Shown: piece after piece, positions 33,043-42,036 of the stretch
Numbering within the stretch: the first letter of the stretch is position 1
Layout of the letters: each line of letters starts with the position of its first letter
From: Sorangium cellulosum
GTDB lineage: Bacteria > Myxococcota_A > Polyangia > Polyangiales > Polyangiaceae
Direction: 5' to 3'
Assembly (NCBI RefSeq): GCF_002950945.1
Contig: NZ_CP012673.1
Span: 3,162,001 to 3,226,000 of the forward strand
Length of the DNA stretch: 64,000 nt
Position numbers and translations under genes: made by a program
Notes under the pieces: model-generated
The model's database searches: none
What the model saw: only the letters and a program-made list of their open reading frames with translations
What the model was told of the DNA's origin: nothing

Positions 33043-33623
33043 GGTGCTCTCCGATCCGCGTCGCCGGGCGCGTCAGGCCCGCGATGTTGGTTGTGATGCC
33101 GTCGCCGGAGCGCCAGAGAGCGCCCCAAAAAGCCATCATCTACCTGCGCGCCGCAAAGCATCACCTGGTAACAGGTCAGCGGTCGGATCGTTCTGGCGTC
33201 GAACGGCACGCGAGGAAAACGATACCGTTTTACGTCTTTGGATCGAGTACGTCAATCGCGAATCGCTATTTGTTGCGCGCGGCTCGTTGAGATTGCCTAT
33301 CGTGCAAGAGTAAAACTAAGCAGTATCGCTCAGACGGCGTGTGGTTGTCGAGCGCCGCGGAGTATTTCTTCGTGCCTTCATCGACGCCGTTCGGCCGTGC
33401 AGGCCACGCGGCGCCTGTTTCCGCTCTAGCTGTCTTGTTTTTGACGGCGCTGTCCCTTCGGGCCGCGCCCGATATGTAACTCGATGTGTGACCTGATGTG
33501 TGGGCGATGAGCGGTCGAGTAAGGGTGGGGGAGCAGCGAAGGCTGCTTCTACCTACCTGATTGCCCAGCTGCCTACTGTCGGAATCTGGTCTTTTCGGCC
33601 AGATTCCGGGTCGGCCGCCGTCG
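33043..33623. other. 581-bp gene-free, comparatively AT-rich intergenic region
   Basis: Lower GC than its surroundings. It contains three 12-bp near-repeats (GATATGTAACTC at 33471, GATGTGTGACCT at 33483, GATGTGTGGGCG at 33495) and a hairpin at 33581-33607. The upstream part must hold the promoter of the DNRLRE-SUMF1 gene. No gene or RNA recognised. Confidence 0.5.
33581..33607 (-). terminator. Hairpin downstream of the catabolic operon
   Basis: GGAATCTGG (33581-33589) pairs perfectly with CCAGATTCC (33599-33607) around a 9-nt loop, 16 nt past the creatininase stop on the minus strand. No strong U-tract follows. Confidence 0.5.
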
Positions 33624-34406
33624 TTATCCGCCCGCGATCCCGTGGCCGGCCGCCGCGGCCACGCCTTCCTCGACCTCGGTGACGATCATGGTCGCCAGGA
33701 GATCGAGCAGGTCGCGCCCCTCGTCCTCGGAGGCCTCGCGCGGAGCGCCGGTATAGGCGGCGTCCATGCCGAGGGCGCGGAAGCTCTTCACCCCGGCCTT
33801 GATGCCCTCCGACAGGCTCACGCCGACGTCGGGCAAGGCCGCGGCGATGTCCCTCCGGACGAGCGCGGAGTCCGCGGCGAGGACGAGCGACGTCTCGTAA
33901 CGTCCCGCGTGGCAGGCGCCGCTCCGGAACTCGGCGGAGAGCGTCCGCGCCCAGCGGCGCGCGAGCGGGCACGCCACCGAGACGCGGCCCGCGGGCAGGT
34001 CGGAGGCCGCGGCCCGCACGGCCCGGTCGTGCTCCGGCTCGAGGTGGTTGTTGATGAAGCAGACGTGCGACAGGCCGGCGGCCAGGTACGCGTCCGCGAC
34101 GGCGCGCAGGAAGGCGGTGAGCGCGGGCGCCGGGATCGAGATGGCGCCCGCGAAGCCCGCGGCGAAATCGGTCACGCCGTAGCCGACGGGCGGCGCGATC
34201 AGCGCGGCGACGCCGCGCTCCCAGAGCCGGCGGCCGGCCCGCTCGGCGGCCGCCTCGCTGATGACCGTGTCCGTGCCGAGCGGCAGGTGCGGGCCGTGCG
34301 GCTCCACCGACCCGACCGCGACCAGCGCGACGCACGGGGCGCCGGCCGAGAGGAGGCGGCGCAGCTCCTCGGTCGTCAGCTCGGCGAGGCGCGGCGCGGC
34401 GTGCAT
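33624..34406 (-). CDS. Creatininase-family amidohydrolase
   Basis: A 260-residue protein. The family opening VALVAVGSVEPHGPHLPLGTDT gives metal ligands Glu35, His37 and Asp46; later HAGRYETSLVLA and a C-terminal GRDLL segment match. The usual NGHGGN motif is replaced by INNHLEPEHD, which keeps one His but loses the glycines, so the metal site is modified. The family includes creatininase and MftE-type peptidases. Last gene of the catabolic set: the ATG at 34406 has AGGTGA five nt upstream, and an alternative GTG (34415) overlaps the ligase stop by 4 bp, so translation is coupled. It may hydrolyse a pathway amide or lactam; inference. Confidence 0.82.
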   Translation of the reverse strand: MHAAPRLAELTTEELRRLLSAGAPCVALVAVGSVEPHGPHLPLGTDTVISEAAAERAGRRLWERGVAALIAPPVGYGVTDFAAGFAGAISIPAPALTAFLRAVADAYLAAGLSHVCFINNHLEPEHDRAVRAAASDLPAGRVSVACPLARRWARTLSAEFRSGACHAGRYETSLVLAADSALVRRDIAAALPDVGVSLSEGIKAGVKSFRALGMDAAYTGAPREASEDEGRDLLDLLATMIVTEVEEGVAAAAGHGIAGG

Positions 34407-34411
34407 GCGCG

Positions 34412-36103
34412 TCACCTGCCCGCCGGGTTCTCGCCGGCGAGCTCGCGCTGCCGGAGGACCTTGCGGTCGACCTTCCCGCGGTCGTTCCGGGGGAGGTCGT
34501 CGACGAAGGCGACCCACCGCGGGTACTTGTGCTTGCTCAGCCGCTCCTTCACGAACGCCTTGAGCTCGTCGGCGAGCGCGGCCTGCCCCTCCTCGGTGGC
34601 GACGCGGGCGCGCGCGTCGTCGCGGACGACGACGAACGCCTTCGGCTTCACGAGGCCCGCCTCCTCGGCGCCGATCACCGCGGCGAGCGTGACGGCCGGG
34701 TGCTCGGCCAGGCACTCCTCGACCTCGACGGGCGCCACCCAGACGCCGCCCACCTTGAGCAGGTCGTCGGCGCGCCCGCTGAACCAGAGGTACCCCTCCG
34801 CGTCGATGCGGAAGAGATCGCCGGTGCGGCACCAGTGCCCGTGAAACGTGCCCCAGCTCTTGTCGCGATCCTGGAAGTAGCCGAGCGCGACCGAGTCGCC
34901 CTTCACCCACATGACGCCGGTCTCGCCGGGCGGAAGCTCGGGCGCGCCCGGTCCGACCGCCTCCGAGGGGAGGATCTTGATCGTGTACCCCTCGACGACG
35001 CGGCCGAGCGACCCAGGGCGCACGTCGCCGGGGCGGTTCGTGCAGTAGATGTGGAACATTTCAGCGGAGCCGATGCCGTCGTAGACGTCGGCGTGGAACC
35101 GCGCGCGGAAGCGTTCGAGCAGCGCCGGCGGGAGCGCCTCGCCCGCGGAGAGGTGGAAGCGCACGCTGGAGAGGTCGAGCCGTGGCGCGTTGCGGGCCGC
35201 GCGGGCGTCGTCGTCGTCGAGCAGCTTGCCCATCATCGTCGGGACGTTCGTGACCACCGTGGGGCGGTAACGTTCGATGTAGTGGGCGATCGACTCGGCC
35301 GTCGGCCGCTCGACGAAGAGGCCTGCTGTCGCGCCGACCGCGAAGGGGAACATCAGGTTGGTGCCCGTCGCGTAGCCGAAGAAGAGGCGCGGCACCGAGA
35401 GGGTGATGTCGTCCTCGCGGTAGCCGATCGTGGCCTTGGCGTAGCGCTCGGTGTTGAACGCGAAGTCGCGGTGCGTGTGGATTGCCGCCTTGCTCTTGCC
35501 GGTGGAGCCGGACGTGAAGAGCCATATCGCGACGTCGTCGCGGCGGGTGGGGCGGGGCGCTCGCAGGCCGCCCGTGGTCGCGGCGCGTCCGGCCGCGAGG
35601 GCGCTCTGCAGCGACACCGCCTTCAGGCCCGCGAGGGCTGGTGGGATGGAGACGTCGCCCTCGAGGTCTCCTCCGGTCGGGACCTCCGGCGCGAGCACGA
35701 GGGCCCGGAGCTCGGCCGCGGCGAGCGCGCCCGCGATCGCCTCGGCCACACGCGGGATCGTGATCACCGCCGCGGCCCGCGTGTAGTCGACGAGGTGCGC
35801 GAGGTCGGCCGCGGGCGCCTCGGGGTTGCCCATGGCGACCACGGCGCCGTGGTGGAGCGTCGCGAAGAACGACCAGACGAATGCTGGCGAGTCGTGCAGG
35901 AGGAGGAGCACCCTCTGCTCCGGCGCGACCTCCGCGAGCGCGAGGTGAGCGCGGAGGCTCCGGACCTTCTCGGCGACGTCCTCGTAGGTGTGCCGCTGCT
36001 CTCCGAAGCGCAGCGCGACCTTGCCGCCCTTCCCCTCGCGAAGCCGATCGAAAAGGTAGTAATCCGCGAGGTTGAAGTCGTCAGGAAATGTAGTTCCACT
36101 CAT
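34412..36103 (-). CDS. Benzoate-CoA ligase-like AMP-binding enzyme
   Basis: A 563-residue acid:CoA ligase (ANL superfamily). The start ATG 36103 has AGGAG eight nt upstream. Landmarks: FNLADYYLFDRLREGKGGKVAL, the P-loop LFTSGSTGKSKAAIHTHRD, VGATAGLFVERPTAES, SSVRFHLSAGEALPP, YDGIGSAEMFHIYCTNRPGDVRPGSLG (benzoate-CoA ligase hallmark), WCRTGDLFRIDAEGYLWFSGRADDLLKVGGVWVAPVEVE, and the catalytic Lys in RNDRGKVDRKVL. It activates benzoate, a substituted (amino-, hydroxy-) benzoate or a cyclic acid to the CoA thioester, the entry step for the adjoining genes. A 150-bp spacer with simple repeats precedes it. Confidence 0.88.
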   Translation of the reverse strand: MSGTTFPDDFNLADYYLFDRLREGKGGKVALRFGEQRHTYEDVAEKVRSLRAHLALAEVAPEQRVLLLLHDSPAFVWSFFATLHHGAVVAMGNPEAPAADLAHLVDYTRAAAVITIPRVAEAIAGALAAAELRALVLAPEVPTGGDLEGDVSIPPALAGLKAVSLQSALAAGRAATTGGLRAPRPTRRDDVAIWLFTSGSTGKSKAAIHTHRDFAFNTERYAKATIGYREDDITLSVPRLFFGYATGTNLMFPFAVGATAGLFVERPTAESIAHYIERYRPTVVTNVPTMMGKLLDDDDARAARNAPRLDLSSVRFHLSAGEALPPALLERFRARFHADVYDGIGSAEMFHIYCTNRPGDVRPGSLGRVVEGYTIKILPSEAVGPGAPELPPGETGVMWVKGDSVALGYFQDRDKSWGTFHGHWCRTGDLFRIDAEGYLWFSGRADDLLKVGGVWVAPVEVEECLAEHPAVTLAAVIGAEEAGLVKPKAFVVVRDDARARVATEEGQAALADELKAFVKERLSKHKYPRWVAFVDDLPRNDRGKVDRKVLRQRELAGENPAGR

Positions 36104-36140
36104 GGTCACAACTCCTCTCGATCCCTCCCGCCCATCCCCC

Positions 36141-36198
<58 letters not shown>

Positions 36199-36253
36199 TT
36201 GCTCACCCCCATCCCATCCCCCTCTTCATCCCACCCTCGCCCCCCGCGCCCCC

Positions 36254-37726
36254 TCACCCCCACCGCGGCGCCGTGAGCCTCCTCCTCCCCCCCTCCACCG
36301 TCACAACCCCCGGCTCCCCGATCCCCTCCCGATCCCACAGCTGGCACGTCACCGCCCGGTGCCTCTGATCCAGCGCCTCGCAATAATTCGAGTACACGCA
36401 GCGGCGAACCTCCCGCCCACGCCCCACCCGCATCTTCAAAAACCAATCAGGATCCGCCAGCGTCTGCCGCGCCGCCCCGATGATGTCGCCCTCCCCGCGC
36501 GCCAGGATCCCCTCGGCCTGCACGAACGTGCAAATCCCCCCCGCCACCACGACCGGCGCCTCGAACCCAGCCTCGCGCACCGCGCGCCGGATCCGCGCCT
36601 GCTTCGGGATCTGCCGCCCGAACGGCCCGACCGCATCCGAGAGCGCGGTCGGCATGCACTCGTACCCGCTCGGACCGGTGTAGGGATAAGCAGCCTCGCC
36701 GACCTTCGGCTGCTTCGCGTCCTCGAACTTCCCTCCGGTAGAGAGCGAGAGGAAATCCATGCCCGCCCGCGCGAAGGCGAGCGCAAAGAAGATCGCGTCG
36801 TCGACCCGGTTGCCCCCCTCCACGATGTCGTCGCAGAGGAAGCGGCAGCCCACGGTGAACCGCGCCGACACCACGTCGCGCACGGCCGCGTAGACCTCGA
36901 GGGGAAGCCTCGCGCGCCGCTCGCGCTCGCCGCCGTAGCCGTCGTCGCGCGTGTTCAGCGCCGAGAGGAACGACGCCATCGTGTAGGCGTGCGCGTAGTG
37001 GAGCTCGACGCCATCGAAGCCCGCCTCGCGCGCGCGCGCCGCCGCCGCCGCGAACAGCCCGGGCAGCGAGCGCGGCAGGTCGCGAATGTGAGGGAGCGCG
37101 ACGTCCGTGACGCGCTCCCGCTCGCCGAAGCGCAGCGCCTCGAGCTCGCGGCGGTCGAGCACGGCCTCGAGCCGCTCGTCGTCCAGCGAGAGCAGCCGCT
37201 CGCGGACCTCGGCCTCCGGCGCGTCGCCGATCCGCTCGTCGCCCAGCGCGCCGGCGAGCGCGCGCCGGTGCGCGCCGGTGATCGCCAGGAACTCCCGGAG
37301 GAACCTGTCCCTCGACGGGCGCCTGCGGATGCGGAGAAAGTCGATGAGCTGGAGGAACACCCGGGTCCGCCCCGCACTCCGCGCGCGGACCGTCCGGACG
37401 AGCTCGCGGAGCCCCGGGATGAACCGATCGTGGCCGACGCGGAGCAGCGGGCCGCTCGGCACGTCGCGGATGCCCGTCGCCTCGACCACGAGCGCGCCCG
37501 GCTGGCCGTCGGCGAAGCGCCCGTACCAGTCGAGCACGTTCCGGGTGACGAAGCCCTCCTCCGTCGCCCGCCACGGGACCATCGCCGGCACCCACGAGCG
37601 CTCGGCGAGCTCGAGCCCGGAGGCGAGGCGGAGCGGCGAGAACAGCCGCGCGTGTGCCGCCTCCTCCTCCGTCGGGGGCTCGTCGCGGGGCAGCGTGTGC
37701 CGGATCCTCTCCTTTGGCTTCCACAT
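36254..37726 (-). CDS. NADH:flavin oxidoreductase (old yellow enzyme family)
   Basis: A 490-residue FMN-dependent TIM-barrel enzyme. Signature stretches: LFSPLRLASGLELAERSWVPAM, QPGALVVEATGIRD, FLQLIDFLR, the catalytic-region GFDGVELHYAHAYTMASFLSALNTRDDGYGGERERRARLPLEVYAAVRD, FTVGCRFLCDDIVEGG, VVVAGGICTFVQAEGIL and IIGAARQTLADPDWFLKM. A C-terminal Cys cluster (RRCVYSNYC, then VTCQLW) recalls the iron-sulfur site of dienoyl-CoA reductases, though spacing differs and the second flavin domain is absent. An insertion of about 80 residues follows the first beta-alpha units. It starts two bases after the stop of the acyl-CoA dehydrogenase gene. Probably reduces an unsaturated cyclic acyl-CoA. Confidence 0.82.
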   Translation of the reverse strand: MWKPKERIRHTLPRDEPPTEEEAAHARLFSPLRLASGLELAERSWVPAMVPWRATEEGFVTRNVLDWYGRFADGQPGALVVEATGIRDVPSGPLLRVGHDRFIPGLRELVRTVRARSAGRTRVFLQLIDFLRIRRRPSRDRFLREFLAITGAHRRALAGALGDERIGDAPEAEVRERLLSLDDERLEAVLDRRELEALRFGERERVTDVALPHIRDLPRSLPGLFAAAAARAREAGFDGVELHYAHAYTMASFLSALNTRDDGYGGERERRARLPLEVYAAVRDVVSARFTVGCRFLCDDIVEGGNRVDDAIFFALAFARAGMDFLSLSTGGKFEDAKQPKVGEAAYPYTGPSGYECMPTALSDAVGPFGRQIPKQARIRRAVREAGFEAPVVVAGGICTFVQAEGILARGEGDIIGAARQTLADPDWFLKMRVGRGREVRRCVYSNYCEALDQRHRAVTCQLWDREGIGEPGVVTVEGGRRRLTAPRWG

Positions 37727-37728
37727 GG

Positions 37729-39006
37729 CTACCGCGCCCGGTCCGGAGCGGGCTCTTCCGCCGCGATCTCCGCGGCGGCGCGCTCCAGGATCCCCTTCGC
37801 GATGATGAGCTTCTGGATCTCCGTCGTCCCCTCGTAGATCCGGAGCGGCCGGATCTCGCGGTAGAGCCGCTCCACCTCCGTCCCTTCGATGACGCCCATG
37901 CCGCCGTGGAGCTGGACCGCGCGGTCGATGATCCGCTGCGCCGCCTCCGTGGCGAACATCTTCGCCATGGCGGCCTCGGTCGAGACGCGCGCCCCCGCGC
38001 CGCCCGCACCTCCCGCGTCCGCCGCCGTGTCGCGCTTGTGCGCGGCGCGCGCCACGAGGAGGCGGGCCGCGTCGAGCTCGGTCGCCATCTCGGCGAGGTA
38101 GGCGCGCACCATCTGCTGCTCGGACAGGGGCACGCCGAACTGCCGGCGGCGCGTGACGCGCGCGATCGCCTCGCGGAGCGCGCGCGCCGCCATCCCGTTC
38201 GCCGCCGCGCCCACGGAGATCCGGAACGCGTCGAGCGTCTGCATCGCGAGCCGGAACCCGCCGCCCACGTCGCCGAGGCGCGCGCTGTCCGGCACGCGGC
38301 AGCCCTCGAAGCGGAGCCGGCCGATCGGGTGCGGGACCGACATCGGCAGCGGCTCGGCGGAGACGCCGGGCGCGTCGAGGTCGACGAGGAACGCCGTGAT
38401 CCCGCGGCGCCCCGCGCCCTGATCCCCGGCCGGGCCGCCGCCTTCGGGCGCCGCGCCCGCGCGCGCGAACACCACGGCGTGGTGCGCGAGCGGCACGTTC
38501 GAGATGAGGACCTTCTCGCCGTCGAGGACCCACCCGTCGCCGTCGCGGCGGGCCTGCGTCCTCAGCGAGGCGACGTCGCTGCCCGCCTCGGGCTCGGTCA
38601 GCGCGAAGGCGCCGACGCGGCGCCCAGAGAGCACGCCGGGCAAGATCGCGCGGCGCTGCGCGTCGCTGCCCGCCAGCACGATCGGGTAGGCGCCGAGCCC
38701 CTGCACGGCGAAGATCGCGTCGGCGAGCGGCGCGACCTGGCCGAGCGCCTCGCGGACGAGGACCAGCGATCGCACGTCGACGTGGCTCGGGTGCTCCGGT
38801 CGCCCCGCCGGCGCGCCGCCGAGCGCCTCGGGGACGAGGTGCGCGTAGAGCCCGAGCGGCTCGCCCATGCAGCGCGCCAGGGCGGCGGGGTCGCGCGCGC
38901 CCGCGAGCGGCGCGAGCGCTTCCGGGGTCAGCCGCGCGGCGAGCGCGGCGTGGCGGTCCTCGAAGAAGACCGCGAGGTCGTCCGAGGAGAGCGTGAGCCG
39001 CTTCAT
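37729..39006 (-). CDS. Acyl-CoA dehydrogenase
   Basis: A 425-residue flavoprotein. Motifs: [38 protein letters not shown] (FAD and substrate), [23 protein letters not shown], the [31 protein letters not shown] helix, [23 protein letters not shown] and [18 protein letters not shown] with the usual catalytic Glu. The N-terminal domain is longer than in short-chain enzymes, as in cyclic acyl-CoA dehydrogenases. ATG overlaps the hydratase stop by 4 bp and the stop is 2 bp from the reductase start. Substrate likely a cyclic or branched acyl-CoA made by the pathway. Confidence 0.88.
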   Translation of the reverse strand: MKRLTLSSDDLAVFFEDRHAALAARLTPEALAPLAGARDPAALARCMGEPLGLYAHLVPEALGGAPAGRPEHPSHVDVRSLVLVREALGQVAPLADAIFAVQGLGAYPIVLAGSDAQRRAILPGVLSGRRVGAFALTEPEAGSDVASLRTQARRDGDGWVLDGEKVLISNVPLAHHAVVFARAGAAPEGGGPAGDQGAGRRGITAFLVDLDAPGVSAEPLPMSVPHPIGRLRFEGCRVPDSARLGDVGGGFRLAMQTLDAFRISVGAAANGMAARALREAIARVTRRRQFGVPLSEQQMVRAYLAEMATELDAARLLVARAAHKRDTAADAGGAGGAGARVSTEAAMAKMFATEAAQRIIDRAVQLHGGMGVIEGTEVERLYREIRPLRIYEGTTEIQKLIIAKGILERAAAEIAAEEPAPDRAR

Positions 39007-39878
39007 GACCGGGGCGTCGCCGTGCCGGTGTTGCGGGGGGTGGCCGCCTCGTCCAGGCCGGCGGAGGTCGCCTCGTCCAGGTCGGCGCCCTCGAACCGCG
39101 GCGGCCGCTTCGCCCGGTTCGCCTCGTAGGCCTCGCGGAAGTCGGGGTGCGCCATGCAGAGCGCCTGCGCCTGCGCCTCCGCCTCGATCGCGGCGGCGAG
39201 CGGCATCGTGCGCTCGCTCTCGAGCATCTGCTTCGTGATCGCGTGCGCGAAGGCGGGCCCGCGCGCGAGGCGCTCGGCCCAGCCGCGCGCCGTCGCGAGC
39301 GCCTCGCCGTCGGGCACGACGCGGTTCACGAGGCCGATGCGGAGCGCCTCGTCGGCGCCCACGAGATCGCCGAAGAGGAGCAGCTCGGCGGCGCGGCCCT
39401 GGCCGACGATGCGCGGCAGGAGGTAGGACGCGCCCATGTCCGCGCCGGACAGGCCGACCTGCGGGAAGATGAACCCGAAGCGGGCGCTCGCCGCGGCGAT
39501 GCGCAGGTCGCAGGCGGCGGCGATCACCGCGCCCGCGCCGACGGCGACCCCGTTCACCGCGGCGATGACCGGCCGCCGGAGCTCGCAGATGCTCTGGATC
39601 AACGCGCCGGTGACGCGGGTGAACTCGAGCAGCCCCCGCGCGTCGCGCGCGAAGAGCTCGGCGATGATCCCCTCGACGTCCCCGCCCGAGCAGAAGCCGC
39701 GCCCCGCGCCCGTGAGCACGACCGCGCGCGCGGTGGAGCGCTCGAGCGACCGGAACGTGGCCGTGAGCTCGCCGTAGATCTCGAAGGTGAGCGCGTTCAG
39801 CCGATCGGGGCGGCTCAGCGTGATCTCCGCGACGCCGCGGCTGATCTCGAGCTGGAAGGAGCGGGGTGTGAGCGTCAT
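39003..39878 (-). CDS. Enoyl-CoA hydratase/isomerase family protein
   Basis: A 291-residue crotonase-fold enzyme. First oxyanion-hole strand: AVVLTGAGRGFCSGGDVEGII; second: RRPVIAAVNGVAVGAGAVIAAACDLRIAAASARFGFIFPQVGLSGADMGASYLLPRIVG. The usual Glu acids are replaced by aspartate in GADMGASYLL, which suggests a variant reaction (hydratase, isomerase or ring-opening hydrolase). The last 40 residues (DLDEATSAGLDEAATPRNTG) are disordered-looking. Coupled to the dehydrogenase gene by a 4-bp overlap. Crotonases of this type with benzoyl-CoA-ligase neighbours act on cyclic enoyl-CoA compounds. Confidence 0.87.
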   Translation of the reverse strand: MTLTPRSFQLEISRGVAEITLSRPDRLNALTFEIYGELTATFRSLERSTARAVVLTGAGRGFCSGGDVEGIIAELFARDARGLLEFTRVTGALIQSICELRRPVIAAVNGVAVGAGAVIAAACDLRIAAASARFGFIFPQVGLSGADMGASYLLPRIVGQGRAAELLLFGDLVGADEALRIGLVNRVVPDGEALATARGWAERLARGPAFAHAITKQMLESERTMPLAAAIEAEAQAQALCMAHPDFREAYEANRAKRPPRFEGADLDEATSAGLDEAATPRNTGTATPRS

Positions 39879-39971
39879 GGGCTGCCTTTCGTTGGGTGGG
39901 CGTCGGGTCTTCGCCGCCGCGCCGGGTCTTCGCCGCCGCGGCGGGGTACGTGCCGCGCGCGCCTCGCGCGG

Positions 39972-40550
39972 TCAGGGCTTGGATCGCGTGCGCCGCGGCG
40001 GGCTGCGCGCGCCGCGCTCCGCGTGGGCGCGGGCGCTGCCGGAGCGGGACGGGACCGCGATGTCCTGCTCGCGGAGCGTCGTGCGCAGCTTGTCGAGCAG
40101 CCGTGTCAGGGTGGAGAGCTCGGCCTGGCTGAGCCCGGAGAACACCTTCGCGACGCGCGCGGCGTGGCGCCGCTCGGCGTCGCGGAACGCGCGCTGCCCC
40201 TTGGCGGTCAGGTGCACGCGCCAGGCGCGGCGGTCGCTCGGGTCGGCCCGCCGCTCGACCATGCCGTCGCGCGCCGCGCGGTCGACGAGCCCGGTGAGGT
40301 TGCCGGCCGTGACGAGCATGCTGCGGGAGAGCGACGCCAGCGTCTGCCCGTCGCTGCGCACGAGGTTCGCGAGCAGGTCGAAGCGCGGGAGGGTCATCTC
40401 GTGCTCCAGGTCCTCGCGGATGGCGGCGAGCGCGCGCTTGTGGACCGCGAGGATGCGGACCCAGGCGCGGACGGCGGCCTGATCGCCGCGCGCGCTCTCG
40501 GGCGGCGGGGCCACGGCGAGCGGCCGCCGCGCCGGCGCCCCGCGCCTCAT
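39972..40550 (-). CDS. MarR family transcriptional regulator
   Basis: A 192-residue winged-helix regulator: DQAAVRAWVRILAVHKRALAAIREDLEHEMTLPRFDLLANLVRSDGQTLASLSRSMLVTAGNLTGLVDRAARDGMVERRADPSDRRAWRVHLTAKGQRAF covers the DNA-binding core including the wing DPSDRRAWRVHLT. N- and C-terminal arms are Arg/Pro-rich. ATG overlaps the RidA stop by 4 bp. MarR proteins in aryl-CoA gene clusters (BadR-type) are released from DNA by the CoA thioester; that mode is inferred here. 93 bp separate it from the hydratase gene, room for a second promoter. Confidence 0.9.
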   Translation of the reverse strand: MRRGAPARRPLAVAPPPESARGDQAAVRAWVRILAVHKRALAAIREDLEHEMTLPRFDLLANLVRSDGQTLASLSRSMLVTAGNLTGLVDRAARDGMVERRADPSDRRAWRVHLTAKGQRAFRDAERRHAARVAKVFSGLSQAELSTLTRLLDKLRTTLREQDIAVPSRSGSARAHAERGARSPPRRTRSKP

Positions 40551-41005
40551 GCGCCGCCCTCGCCGCCGCCGCGCTCGCCGGGCGCCGCGTCGGCCTCGCC
40601 GTCGCCGAGCGCCGCGACGGCCTCGATCTCGACGAGCGCGCGCGGCTCGACGAGCCCCGCGACGCCGACGAGGGCCATCGCCGGGAAATGCTTGCCGAAC
40701 CGCGCCCGCCACGCGGCGCCGATCGCGCGGCGCGCGCCCCGGTAGGCGTCGAGGTCGGTCACGTAGACCGTCATGCGCGCGACGTCGCCCGGCCCGCCGC
40801 CGGCCGCCGCCACGACCGCGAGCACGTTGTCGAGCGCCTGCGCGAACTGCTCGGCCATGTCGTCGCTCCGGAGCTCGCCGGACGCGGCGTCCCACCCGAT
40901 CTGCCCCGCGACGTGCAACGTCCGGCCGCGCGTCACGACGCCGTTCGTGTAGCCGCGCGGCGCCGGCCACCCGGCCGGCTGCACGATCTCGAGGCCGGCC
41001 TTCAC
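40547..41005 (-). CDS. RidA-family protein lacking the canonical arginine
   Basis: A 152-residue Rid/YjgF/UK114 protein: GYTNGVVTRGRTLHVAGQIGWDAASGELRSDDMAEQFAQALDNVLAVVAAAGGGPGDVARMTVYVTDLDAYRGAR, then FGKHFPAMALVGVAGLVEPRALVEIEAVAAL. In imine/enamine deaminases of the RidA type the equivalent of PAM is PAR, whose Arg (Arg105 in E. coli) binds the substrate carboxylate. Met here suggests a member of the non-deaminase Rid subfamilies. Starts with GTG overlapping the SDR stop (GTGA), and overlaps the MarR gene by 4 bp. The C-terminal 20 residues are Gly/Glu-rich. Confidence 0.85.
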   Translation of the reverse strand: MKAGLEIVQPAGWPAPRGYTNGVVTRGRTLHVAGQIGWDAASGELRSDDMAEQFAQALDNVLAVVAAAGGGPGDVARMTVYVTDLDAYRGARRAIGAAWRARFGKHFPAMALVGVAGLVEPRALVEIEAVAALGDGEADAAPGERGGGEGGA

Positions 41006-41751
41006 CGCATCACCTGCCCGCCGTCGACGGAGATCGCCTGGCCGTGGATGCCGCGCGCCTCGTCGCTGCAGAGCATCGACACGACGAGCGCCACCTCCTC
41101 GGGCTCGACCATCCTCCCCTGGGGCGACATCGCCTCGAGCGATCGCCGGGCCGCGTCCTCGCCCCGGCCGGTCTTCTCGGCGATGCGCGCGATCGCGTCG
41201 TCCGCCATCTTCGTGTTCACCCACCCGGGGCAGACGCAGTTGATCGTCACGGCGGTCCGCGCGATCTCCGCCGCGATCGCGCGGGTCATCCCCACCATGG
41301 CGTGCTTCGACGCGCAGTACGCGGTCGAGTACGCGCAGCCGACGAGCCCCGCGCTCGAGGCGACGTTGACCACGCGGCCGAACCCGCGCGCGATCATGGG
41401 CGGGATGAGCGCGCGGCAGAGCGCGAAGGCGCCGGTCGCGTTGACCGCGAGCATCCGGTCCCACATCGCGTCGGTGGTCCTGTCGAACGGCGCGCTCTCG
41501 GCGGTGCCCGCGTTGTTGACGAGCACGTCGACGGGCCCGATCCGCTCCGCCGCCGCGGCGACGGCCGCGCGGTCGCCCACGTCGAGCTCGACGGCGACCC
41601 CGCCGACGGCCGCCGCCGTCTCCTCGATCTCGGCCCGGGTGCGGCCGGCGACGGCGACGCGCGCCCCATCGCGCGCGAGCCGCTCCGCGATCGCGCGGCC
41701 GATGCCGCGACCTCCGCCGGTGACCAGTGCGAATCTGCCTTCCAGGGACAT
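41002..41751 (-). CDS. SDR-family dehydrogenase (3-hydroxyacyl-CoA dehydrogenase/FabG-like)
   Basis: A 249-residue classical short-chain dehydrogenase: cofactor motif TGGGRGIGR (11-19), Asp-Val in ELDVGD, NNAG (79-82), catalytic serine near 132, Tyr145 and Lys149 (YCASK), and PGWVNTKMADD. Arg37 after beta-2 (AGRTRAE) would favour NADP. It is the first gene of the catabolic set, 4 bp overlap with the RidA gene. Upstream (41752-42036) is a promoter-size gap with an AT-rich AACCATATAG stretch at about 41765. In this context it likely oxidises a cyclic 3-hydroxyacyl-CoA. Confidence 0.9.
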   Translation of the reverse strand: MSLEGRFALVTGGGRGIGRAIAERLARDGARVAVAGRTRAEIEETAAAVGGVAVELDVGDRAAVAAAAERIGPVDVLVNNAGTAESAPFDRTTDAMWDRMLAVNATGAFALCRALIPPMIARGFGRVVNVASSAGLVGCAYSTAYCASKHAMVGMTRAIAAEIARTAVTINCVCPGWVNTKMADDAIARIAEKTGRGEDAARRSLEAMSPQGRMVEPEEVALVVSMLCSDEARGIHGQAISVDGGQVMR

Positions 41752-42036
41752 GCCGTGTACCTAAACCATATAGATGTGAAGCACAGGGGGAAGCCACTTT
41801 CGACGCGTCGCGCTGGACGTACGCTGAACGATGCGCTGAACGGAGCTGCTGCGCCCGGCTCGTTCCCCCACGCGGCGCGTGAGGATCCTGGAAATCGAGC
41901 GAATTCGAGCGAGGCGGGCGGACGCGGCGCGACGTGGGCGCGTCCGCGACGCTCGCGCCGCGTCGCGCCGATCGATCCGCGCGATCGCGCGCCTCGACCT
42001 GTCGATCTCGACGAGGGGCTGCGCCACTATGCGGCC

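Noticed and set aside
33043..33623. Small protein-coding genes or an RNA gene in the AT-richer gap
   Set aside because: Open frames are short and not protein-like; no tRNA or known RNA fold could be recognised by eye.
37727..38533. N-terminal extension of the OYE gene
   Set aside because: It overlaps the whole acyl-CoA dehydrogenase gene in another frame and is not protein-like; the ATG at 37726 begins family sequence.
40549..42036. Upstream extension of the alpha/beta-hydrolase reading frame by about 500 codons
   Set aside because: Composition is Arg/Ala/Pro noise antisense to the SDR, RidA and MarR genes; the signal peptide starts at 42037.
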